From positions 434,001-498,000 of the forward strand of contig NZ_FYDX01000003.1 in assembly GCF_900187455.1 (NCBI RefSeq): DNA of 64,000 nucleotides. The letters run 5' to 3'. Of the stretch, positions 54,298-61,889 are shown piece by piece; position 1 is the stretch's first letter, and every line of letters starts with the position of its first letter. Position numbers and translations under genes: made by a program. This DNA is from Pseudomonas sp. Irchel 3E13. Its GTDB lineage: Bacteria > Pseudomonadota > Gammaproteobacteria > Pseudomonadales > Pseudomonadaceae. Under the pieces are notes generated by a model. It was given only the letters and a program-made list of their open reading frames with translations, was not told the origin of the DNA and ran no database searches.

Positions 54298-54603
54298 ATG
54301 ACTGATGAACCAAGCACCCTCTATGCCAAATTGCTCGGTGAGACGGCGGTAATCGAGTGGAAAGCCTTGGAGCGTTTTTGGGCGAAGGGTGACCTGATTT
54401 GGGTCGAGCCTACCGTCGACCTGATCGAAGTCGCACAGGCAATGGCCGAGAATCGTGCCGAAAGCGTGGCTTTGTGGCGCAATGCTGGCACCGTCGGCGC
54501 GGTCACCGCCGAGCAGGCCCTTGACCTTCAGAGCCGCGATCCAGAGATATGGGCGGTGGTGGTTTCGCCGTTCATCCTGATTCAGGAACGCAAATCCGCC
54601 TGA
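54298..54603 (+). CDS. DUF2288-family protein
   Basis: 101-residue soluble protein of the DUF2288 family, common in pseudomonads and cyanobacteria and of unknown function. The conserved start is LYAKLLGETAVIEWKALERFWAKGDLI, and WAVVVSPFILIQE closes it. The ATG at 54298 begins the conserved part; an upstream extension in the same frame is hydrophobic and not conserved. It ends before a strong bidirectional terminator. Confidence 0.85.
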   Translation: MTDEPSTLYAKLLGETAVIEWKALERFWAKGDLIWVEPTVDLIEVAQAMAENRAESVALWRNAGTVGAVTAEQALDLQSRDPEIWAVVVSPFILIQERKSA

Positions 54604-54746
54604 TCGCGAGCTGAATTGGTGCGTGAAAACGCACAGCGAGTCCATTTTGGTGCGCGAGCCTGTTCAGGCAAGGTGACCGTTGGTAACAGTCCTGCCGCAT
54701 CACAGGCGGGCGGTAACAGTCACCAGCCTTGAAACAGGGCAAATAC

Positions 54747-54779
54747 AAAACGGGGCGCCTTTATGGGCGCCCCGTTTTT
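54747..54779. terminator. Bidirectional rho-independent terminator
   Basis: Stem CGGGGCGCC/GGCGCCCCG (54751–54759 and 54766–54774) with A-run left and TTTTT right, between the convergent DUF2288 and tubulin-like genes. Confidence 0.93.
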
Positions 54780-54793
54780 GTTTTCCCGCCGAC

Positions 54794-56977
54794 TCAGTAG
54801 TCGACTTTACCGGTGTGGTAATTGAGCGAAATGACTTTGGTCTTGCCAATCCGGTGGCGGTAAATCTCGCGCAGATACTTCACGGCTTTCTTCACGCACT
54901 CCCGCGACAGGCGAATATCGTTGATCGAGACGAACTTGCTCTTGTCGTTGATCAACTCGCGATATTTCTTCTCGTACATTGGTTTGATCGCGTACCAGTT
55001 GGTATCGAGGATCTTCGCCGGGTTCTCGAATTCGTTGAGCAATTCGTCGATCCGTTCCTCTTCGAATTCCTCCTGGGTGATGAAGTCGAGGATCGCGTTA
55101 TCCAGGGTTTCATCGAAGCGGTAGGGCGCGCGGGCGAAGCAGCGCTTGATGAACGCCACGATCAGGGTCAGGAAGTCGTCCGACAGGCACGGGCTCTTGG
55201 CGATCAGCGTGGTCAGCGACAGGTTGGCCGAAGCGCCGATCACCAGCGCGTAACGCTTGAGGGTGGTGTTGGGGAACAGGCTGTTGAGGTGGGTCTTGAG
55301 CCGGTTCAGGTCCATGTAGGACAGCTTGTAGTCCTTGGGCAGCGAAACGATCGACACCACCGACGAGCAGTTCTTGAAGAAGTGCAGGTCATGCAGCGCC
55401 GCGGCGTCGCAGCCTGAATTACGGTACTGCTCCAGGGCCGCGCGATAGCGTTTAGACTCGATCGGCAGCAGGCTGATGCCTTCGATGGCCTGGGTGTCTT
55501 TGTTGAAGTGCGGCAGGTCGATGGAGCGGAAGAACAGGTCGTCGATGTCGAGTCGCGGTTGTTCCTTCTCGAACACCTTGAAACCCTTCTCGGAACTCTG
55601 GCCCTGGGTTTCCGGCACTACCGATTCGGCGTAGGCGATGGCCACCGGGCCGGCCAGGCTCATGAACAGGTCGTTGGCGTCGAGGCGGATGGTTTCGCCG
55701 ATGTCGATGCCGGCGCGACGGAAGTAGTTCTGGTCGTAGTCGGTGGTCACCGCCTGGGCGGTGAGGATGTTGAAGATTTGCTGGGAGATGTACTGGTTGG
55801 CGTGCTTCTCCATCGCGTTGACGTCGATGTTCTGGATGTTGCCGTCATCGCTTTCTTCGGCGTAGCGCATGATGTCGTTGGAGATCAGCATCATCGCGTT
55901 CCACGGGCGAATGCGGCCCATGACGCTGGCTTCGCTGCTGTCTTCGTTATCGAAGTTGTACGAGAAGTCCCATTCTTCCGACAGGTATTTGCACAGTAGT
56001 CGACCGGCGTTGATGTGCAGCGCCTCGGACATTTCACTGCGATGGTCGGAAATGTTCGGCAGCACGCAGATGCCGCTGGTGAAGATTGGCTCGAAGACGA
56101 ACGAGTGCCCGGACTCGCCGTCTTGCTCGTCGGCCGGCTTGGTGTCGAAGGTCTTGTTCATGTACGAGAACTGCTGGGCCAGGCCGAACTCCGAGGCCAT
56201 GCCCGAGCCGGTACCGCCGCCGGCGCTGAAAATGTAGAAGTACAGCCGCGACTGGTTGGCCTTGATCCCGCAGGAATCGATCAGGTACGAGTGGATCAGC
56301 TTCCAGTCGGCGCTGGAGAAACGGTGGGTTTCCTTGTTGAGGATGATCTTCGCCAGGTACTGGCCGAGGATCGGCGCGTTACCGGCGCCGCCGGCATGGA
56401 CTTCGGAGAGGTCCATGATTTTCATTTTGCTGTAGTCGCGCAGGAAGCCGCTTTTCTCGCCTTTGCGCGAGAAACGGATGCGTCCGGCGATGTCCTTGTC
56501 CAGATCGCCAAGCATGACCAGCGGTTCGACCAGGAACACCGGCTTGGCGCTCTTGGCCTGGACCAGGCGCAGGTTGTTGCGGATCCAGCGCGCCGGGTTA
56601 TAGCTCGGGTCGGTGCCGGTGCGTTCGTCGTTGTTGAATTCGTTGAGGTAGAACGTGCGGGCGTTGTAGACCAGCTCGGCGACATCCAGGGCGATGTTCG
56701 AGCCGCAGCGGCCAAGGCCAATGAGACAAACCGAGGGGAATTGCTGGTCCAGCCGCAACTGGCTGTCGTCTTCGACATGCAGGCTCGGCGGGAACACCAG
56801 ATCGCGCAGGCCGTCGAGGTTGTCGAGGATGCGCTGGGTGTCTGGTTCGGTGAAGTAGAGGTATTGCTGTGGCGTCAGGGTGGGCTGGTTGTAATAGCTG
56901 CGGGCCCCGTAATTGGAGGGCGCGGTGGCTGCAAGCAGCTCGGAAATCACGTTGGCTGGAGTATTCTTGGAGGTCAT
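54794..56977 (-). CDS. Tubulin-like GTPase-domain protein
   Basis: 727-residue protein with the tubulin/FtsZ nucleotide-binding core. GLGRCGSN (residues 87–94) is the loop-1 glycine motif, and SAGGGTGSG (residues 251–259) matches the tubulin signature G-G-G-T-G-S-G. It is far larger than FtsZ, and the C-terminal half (about residues 400–727) has no family I recognise; it ends in basic KYLREIYRHRIGKT. No signal peptide or membrane helix is seen. The start ATG at 56977 begins MTSKNTPANV; a longer frame running to 57403 reads antisense to the next gene and was rejected. It matches the tubulin-like-domain family known from sequence only. It stands alone, so partners are unknown. Confidence 0.82.
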   Translation of the reverse strand: MTSKNTPANVISELLAATAPSNYGARSYYNQPTLTPQQYLYFTEPDTQRILDNLDGLRDLVFPPSLHVEDDSQLRLDQQFPSVCLIGLGRCGSNIALDVAELVYNARTFYLNEFNNDERTGTDPSYNPARWIRNNLRLVQAKSAKPVFLVEPLVMLGDLDKDIAGRIRFSRKGEKSGFLRDYSKMKIMDLSEVHAGGAGNAPILGQYLAKIILNKETHRFSSADWKLIHSYLIDSCGIKANQSRLYFYIFSAGGGTGSGMASEFGLAQQFSYMNKTFDTKPADEQDGESGHSFVFEPIFTSGICVLPNISDHRSEMSEALHINAGRLLCKYLSEEWDFSYNFDNEDSSEASVMGRIRPWNAMMLISNDIMRYAEESDDGNIQNIDVNAMEKHANQYISQQIFNILTAQAVTTDYDQNYFRRAGIDIGETIRLDANDLFMSLAGPVAIAYAESVVPETQGQSSEKGFKVFEKEQPRLDIDDLFFRSIDLPHFNKDTQAIEGISLLPIESKRYRAALEQYRNSGCDAAALHDLHFFKNCSSVVSIVSLPKDYKLSYMDLNRLKTHLNSLFPNTTLKRYALVIGASANLSLTTLIAKSPCLSDDFLTLIVAFIKRCFARAPYRFDETLDNAILDFITQEEFEEERIDELLNEFENPAKILDTNWYAIKPMYEKKYRELINDKSKFVSINDIRLSRECVKKAVKYLREIYRHRIGKTKVISLNYHTGKVDY

Positions 56978-57172
56978 TTTGCGCCGTTTGCCTGGGAGGG
57001 TGGCAGTGAAACAGTCGATATCATTCAGCCATCCCTGGATAAGTTTCGCGACTGTATCAGCGCGTCTCTGGCGTACGCGATCAGGTTTTACCCTATAAAC
57101 CCTAGGGGTTTTCCCTCGTACCCCTTCTGAATCGTCCAAGTCGTCAACTTCTTTAATTGTCTGGAGCTGTAG

Positions 57173-58063
57173 ATGAGCAATCCAATGCCGTTGTCCCTGG
57201 GCTTTGCCGGTATCGGTCTGATGGGCCTGCCCATGTGCCGACGCCTGTTGGCTGCGGGTTTTTCGCTGACTGTGTGGAACCGCTCGCCGGATAAATGCGC
57301 ACCGTTGGTGGCCGCCGGAGCCCGGCAAGTGGCGACGCCGGCCGAGCTGTGCGAGGCGGCGGATGTGGTGATGCTGTGCCTGGCGGACACTTCGGTGGTG
57401 CATGACGTGGTGTTCGGTGCCGAGGGCATCGCCAGCACGGCGAAGGCCGGACAGTTGCTGGTGGACTTCTCCAGCCTGGAACCGACCGCCACCCGCGAAA
57501 TGGCCGCGCGGCTAAAGGCCGCCAGCGGCATGAGCTGGCTGGATACGCCGGTATCCGGCGGCACCCCGGGCGCTGGGGCCGGCACTTTGGCGATCATGGT
57601 TGGCGGTGAGGCGGACGACCTGGCACGGGTGCGCCCGGCCTTGCTGTCACTGGGTCAGCGGGTGACGCATATGGGTGGGGTAGGGGCGGGGCAAGTGACC
57701 AAGGCCTGCAACCAGATGATCGTGGCCTGCAACGCGCTGGTAATTGCCGAAGTAGTGGCCTTGGCCGAGCAGTCCGGGGTCGATGCCAGCCTGATCGCCG
57801 AAGCCCTGGCCGGTGGCTTCGCCGACTCGAAACCCTTGCAGATCCTTGCGCCGCAAATGGCCGAAAGCCGTTTCGAACCGGTGAAATGGCATGTACGGAC
57901 CTTGCTCAAGGACCTCGATACCGCCGTTAAATTCTCCCGTGAGCAGGGCTCGGCAACCCCGGTCAGCGGACTGGCCGCGCAGTTGATGCGCCTGCATGGC
58001 GCTCAGGGCTATCTGGAAAAAGATCCCGCGACGCTGATTGATCTGTATCGCAGCAAGCCATAA
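57173..58063 (+). CDS. 3-hydroxyisobutyrate/tartronate-semialdehyde-type dehydrogenase
   Basis: 296-residue NAD(P)-dependent beta-hydroxyacid dehydrogenase. The cofactor motif is GFAGIGLMGLPM (residues 10–21), the substrate motif is DTPVSGGTPGAGAG near residue 125, and the catalytic lysine is in GAGQVTKACNQMIVACN (about Lys174). It is close to GarR and MmsB, and the substrate cannot be told apart from sequence alone. The 3' end overlaps the end of the convergent MHYT–GGDEF–EAL gene by 101 bases. Confidence 0.9.
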   Translation: MSNPMPLSLGFAGIGLMGLPMCRRLLAAGFSLTVWNRSPDKCAPLVAAGARQVATPAELCEAADVVMLCLADTSVVHDVVFGAEGIASTAKAGQLLVDFSSLEPTATREMAARLKAASGMSWLDTPVSGGTPGAGAGTLAIMVGGEADDLARVRPALLSLGQRVTHMGGVGAGQVTKACNQMIVACNALVIAEVVALAEQSGVDASLIAEALAGGFADSKPLQILAPQMAESRFEPVKWHVRTLLKDLDTAVKFSREQGSATPVSGLAAQLMRLHGAQGYLEKDPATLIDLYRSKP

Positions 58064-60221
58064 GCCGTTCTTCGCGATGGTTGAGCTCGTTGAGCACATC
58101 GCGCAGCGCTTCCAGCGGCACCGGTCGGCTGAGCAGGTAACCCTGAATGGCATCGCACTCCAGTTGCCGGAGGAACTCGTACTGTTCCTCGGTCTCCACA
58201 CCCTCGGTGATCACCTTCAGGTGCAGGGTGTGGGCCATGACCATGATCGCCTGGACGATGTCCTTGTCCGCCCGCGAGCGCGGCACATCCTGGATGAACG
58301 AACGGTCGATCTTCAGCGTGTCCAGCGGCAGGCGCTTGAGATAGGCCAGCGATGAATAGCCGGTGCCGAAGTCATCGATGGACAGCGACACGCCCTGCTC
58401 GCGGATGCGCCGCAGCAGGGCGATGGTGCTGTGGATATTGGCCATCAAGGCGTTTTCGGTTACCTCCAGCTCCAGGCGCCAGGCCGGCAGACCGGCACCG
58501 AGCAGGGCTTCCTGGACTTCGTTGGCCAGTTCATCGCGGCCCAAGGTGAGGGCGGAGCAATTGACCGTCACTTTCAGATCACCGAAGCCGTGCTGGCTCA
58601 GTTCGGCCAGGTCCAGGCATGCCCGGCGCATCACCCACAAGTCCAGATCGGCGATCAGGCCGTTGGTTTCGGCGATGCCGATGAAACGGTCGGGGCTGAG
58701 CAGGCCATGTTGCGGATGCTGCCAGCGAATCAGCGCTTCGAGCTTGGTCACCCGGCCACTGGCCAGTTCGTAGATCGGCTGGTAGTGAATGCGCAGGCCG
58801 CGCTCTTCCAGCAGGGCGATGCGCAGTTCTTCCTCCAGTTGCAGCTCCAGGGTGGCGCGGGTCTTGAGGTTGTCGCTGAAGAAATTGAGCTTGTTGCGCC
58901 CACTGCCTTTGGATTGATAGAGCGCAAGGTCGGCGTGCTTGAGCAACTCGTCGCAACTGCCGCCGTCGTCCGGGAACAGGCTGATGCCGATGCTGGTGGT
59001 CATGACCATGCGCCGCCCGGCCAGGTCGATCGGCTCGCGGACCTTCTGCAGGATGCGCTGGGCAAGGCCGCGGGCTTCGTCCGGGCTTTTCAGGTTGAAG
59101 AGGATGCAGAACTCGTCGCCGCCGAGCCGCGCCACCACGTCCTGGTTACGGGTCGCGGCCTTGATCAGGTTGGCGATGGCCTTGAGCAACTGGTCGCCGG
59201 CGTCGTGGCCGAGGCTGTCGTTGATGCGCTTGAAATGGTCGATGTCGAGGAACATCACCCCGAGCATGCCGCCGATCTGGCTTTGCTCGGCCAGGCGCTC
59301 GGCGAAAATCTGGTTGAAGCCGCGGCGGTTGATCAGGTTGGTCAGGGCGTCGTAGTGCGCGGCCTGTTGCAGCGAAACCCTGGCCTGGTCGAGCTGGCTC
59401 AGCAGGGTGTTGACCCGCTGCAGGTCCTGCTCCTTGCTTTGCAGCTTCTTGTCCGACAGCGCCGCACTGATGCAGCTGCCGCTGATCAGCAGGGTGATCA
59501 CGGCGATGGTCAGGCTCAGTTGCAGGCTGTTGTCGCTCAGGGCCATCTGCGTGCTGGTGCCGTCGGGCAGGGTCAGGCTCAGGGCGCACATGCCGGTGTA
59601 ATGGGTGGCGATGATGCCCCCGGCCATGACCACGGCGGCGCTGTACTTGAACAGTTGCGGGCGGGAGCTGTTGCCACCACGCAGGTAGCGGGCCATCAAC
59701 AGCGGCAGAAGCGCGGCGATCAGGGCGACGATCACCGACACCAGCACCAGTGCGGGGTTGTAGTGCTGCAAGGCGTTGGAGCGCATGGCGGCCATGCCGG
59801 TGTAGTGCATGATCGCTACCCCGGCAGCGACGCACAGCGCGGCGAGGCAGTAATGGCGGGTGCGTGGCTGGGGCTGGCCGAGGATGTTCATGGCGCAGAG
59901 GGCGGCGGACAGCATGATCAGCAGCGAAACGCCGGTCAGGAACATGTCGTAGTGGACTTCCAGCGTCGTTTCGAAAGCCAGCATACCGATGTAGTGCATG
60001 GCCCACACGCTGCAGGCCAGACAGCAGGCGCCCAGTATCTTCCAGCGTCGTCGGGCTGCAGCGTGTTCGCTGTCGCCGATGCGTTCGATGATATCGAGGG
60101 TGGCGAAGCTGCCCGCGCACATCACCAGATAGGCGAGCAGGATCAGGTAGGGGTTATGGCGTACAGCCAGAGCAAAATGGCCCGCCGGATGATCGGCAAG
60201 CAGCATGTGCAGCCATTCCAT
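57963..60221 (-). CDS. MHYT–GGDEF–EAL cyclic-di-GMP turnover protein (MucR/NbdA-like)
   Basis: 752-residue inner-membrane protein. The N-terminal seven-helix MHYT sensor has three motif copies (AMHYIGM at 74–80, IMHYTGM at 137–143, ATHYTGM at 205–211), thought to bind copper and sense diatomic gases or oxygen. The GGDEF domain has an intact GGDEF (367–371). The EAL domain has EALIRW (from 495), DDFGTGYSSLAYL and the later EGVET, so both synthesis and hydrolysis are possible. P. aeruginosa MucR has the same layout and feeds alginate synthesis. The last 30 or so residues after LNELNHREERL form an unconserved tail that overlaps the neighbouring gene. Confidence 0.93.
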   Translation of the reverse strand: MEWLHMLLADHPAGHFALAVRHNPYLILLAYLVMCAGSFATLDIIERIGDSEHAAARRRWKILGACCLACSVWAMHYIGMLAFETTLEVHYDMFLTGVSLLIMLSAALCAMNILGQPQPRTRHYCLAALCVAAGVAIMHYTGMAAMRSNALQHYNPALVLVSVIVALIAALLPLLMARYLRGGNSSRPQLFKYSAAVVMAGGIIATHYTGMCALSLTLPDGTSTQMALSDNSLQLSLTIAVITLLISGSCISAALSDKKLQSKEQDLQRVNTLLSQLDQARVSLQQAAHYDALTNLINRRGFNQIFAERLAEQSQIGGMLGVMFLDIDHFKRINDSLGHDAGDQLLKAIANLIKAATRNQDVVARLGGDEFCILFNLKSPDEARGLAQRILQKVREPIDLAGRRMVMTTSIGISLFPDDGGSCDELLKHADLALYQSKGSGRNKLNFFSDNLKTRATLELQLEEELRIALLEERGLRIHYQPIYELASGRVTKLEALIRWQHPQHGLLSPDRFIGIAETNGLIADLDLWVMRRACLDLAELSQHGFGDLKVTVNCSALTLGRDELANEVQEALLGAGLPAWRLELEVTENALMANIHSTIALLRRIREQGVSLSIDDFGTGYSSLAYLKRLPLDTLKIDRSFIQDVPRSRADKDIVQAIMVMAHTLHLKVITEGVETEEQYEFLRQLECDAIQGYLLSRPVPLEALRDVLNELNHREERLMACCDTDQSASRDLFPDSPERHAGASTARPVR

Positions 60222-60503
60222 AGCGTGCCTCCCAGTTCAGCCGAGTTCGCACTCGTCCCCACACCGCCTGGAGACTCTTTTCTTTTGCTGAGTATAGAAA
60301 GACCGCGCTGAGGCATCGGGATTAATGGCAGATTGATTTCAATGAATTGGCAATCACTTCCATAGCCAACGGTTCTAATGGCGCAAATGGTTACAATTAC
60401 CCGCCATCAAGCTCATCGATGATGGCAGACAGCCTTGAGATTGCCCTCTAGATTTTGTCCGGCGTAGTGGCGCGCACTGACAAAAACAAGAGGGATCTGA
60501 CTG

Positions 60504-61859
60504 ATGCATACCCCCACCCAAGCGGCCAATGCCTGGCGCATTCTGTTCCTGTTGTTCCTGGCGAACCTGTTCAACTTTTTCGACCGCACCATTCCCGCCA
60601 TCGTCATCGAGCCGATCCGCCTGGAATGGCACCTCAGCGACTTGCAGATCGGCTTGATCGGCACCGCATTCACCTTGGTGTACGCCATCGCCGGCCTACC
60701 GTTGGGACGCCTGGCCGATACCGGTTCACGCAGCAAAGTGATGGGCTGGGGCCTGGCGGTCTGGAGCGGACTGACTGCAGTGAACGGCATGGTTGGCAGT
60801 TTCTGGACGTTCCTGCTGGTGCGCATGGGCGTTGGTGTGGGCGAGGCCAGCTATGCGCCCGCAGCCAACTCGCTGATCGGTGACCTGTTTCCCGCCGAGC
60901 GCCGCTCCCGGGCCATGGGTATCTTCATGCTCGGGCTGCCGCTGGGCCTGTTGCTGGCTTTCTTCACCATCGGGGCGATGGTCCAGGCCTTTGGTAGCTG
61001 GCGCGCGCCGTTCTTCATTGCTGCGGTGCCCGGGGTGATCCTGGCGCTGTTCATGTTCATGATTCGCGAACCGGCGCGGGGCGCGGCGGAAGCCGTTGCC
61101 TCGTCCCAGACGCCGCTGGACCGCCCGCTGCGCCGGGTCTTGAGCATTCCCACCTTCGGCTGGCTGGTGTTGGCCGGGCTGAGCTACAACTTTGCCACTT
61201 ACGCCTGCAACTCGTTCATGGTGCCGATGTTGCAGCGCTACTTCCTGCTGTCGTTGCAGCAGGCGGCGGTGGCGACCGGGGTGATCGTTGGTGTGACCGG
61301 GCTGTTTGGCCTGACCCTCGGCGGCTGGGTTGCCGACAAGATCCACCAGCGCATGCCCGCCGGACGCTTGCTGTTCGGCGCGTTCAGCATGCTGGTGGCC
61401 ACGCTGGGAACGGGCTGGGCGCTGTATGCCGGGCGGGTGGAGATCGGCGTATTCGTTGCGATGTTCGGCGTGGGTTGGCTGTTTGCCTACAACTTCTACA
61501 CCTGCGTCTACACCGCGATTCAGGACGTGGTCCAGCCGCGCCTGCGGGCGACGGCGATGGCGTTGTTCTTCGCCGGGCTGTACCTGCTGGGTGGTGGCTT
61601 GGGGCCGGTGGTGGTGGGATCGCTGTCGGATCACTACGCCAAAGTGGCGATGGCGGAGGCGGGGGCGCTGGAAATGAGCGAGGCGTTCAAGGCCGTGGGT
61701 CTGCATGACGCCATGGGGCTGATTCCGGTGGCCTTGCTGTTTACGTTGGTGTTTCTGCTGTTTGCGGCGCGGAGTTTCAGTCGCGATGCGCAGAAGATGA
61801 AGGCGGGGATGTTGGAGGAAGCTGAAGGGCTTGGCGGCAAGGCCGCCGAAGCGGTGTGA
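60504..61859 (+). CDS. MFS transporter, spinster-like
   Basis: 451-residue 12-helix major facilitator. The N-terminal LLFLANLFNFFDRTIPAIV matches the spinster-like branch (F-D-R-x-x-P-A), and GLPLGRLADTGSRSKVM is the loop 2–3 motif. The substrate is unknown; aromatic acids or sphingolipid-like molecules are known for relatives. It follows a 282-base gap with no other gene and ends at a bidirectional terminator. Confidence 0.85.
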   Translation: MHTPTQAANAWRILFLLFLANLFNFFDRTIPAIVIEPIRLEWHLSDLQIGLIGTAFTLVYAIAGLPLGRLADTGSRSKVMGWGLAVWSGLTAVNGMVGSFWTFLLVRMGVGVGEASYAPAANSLIGDLFPAERRSRAMGIFMLGLPLGLLLAFFTIGAMVQAFGSWRAPFFIAAVPGVILALFMFMIREPARGAAEAVASSQTPLDRPLRRVLSIPTFGWLVLAGLSYNFATYACNSFMVPMLQRYFLLSLQQAAVATGVIVGVTGLFGLTLGGWVADKIHQRMPAGRLLFGAFSMLVATLGTGWALYAGRVEIGVFVAMFGVGWLFAYNFYTCVYTAIQDVVQPRLRATAMALFFAGLYLLGGGLGPVVVGSLSDHYAKVAMAEAGALEMSEAFKAVGLHDAMGLIPVALLFTLVFLLFAARSFSRDAQKMKAGMLEEAEGLGGKAAEAV

Positions 61860-61860
61860 T

Positions 61861-61885
61861 ATTGGGGCCGCATTGCGGCCCCAAT
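61861..61885. terminator. Hairpin between convergent MFS and rapA genes
   Basis: Perfect 11-base stem ATTGGGGCCGC/GCGGCCCCAAT with a 3-base loop, located directly after the MFS stop and before the convergent rapA stop. It can serve both genes, although T-runs are short. Confidence 0.85.
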
Positions 61886-61889
61886 GGTT

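Noticed and set aside
56978..57403. Longer N-terminus for the tubulin-like protein
   Set aside because: The extra 142 residues are antisense to the start of the convincing dehydrogenase gene at 57173 and have no conserved features.
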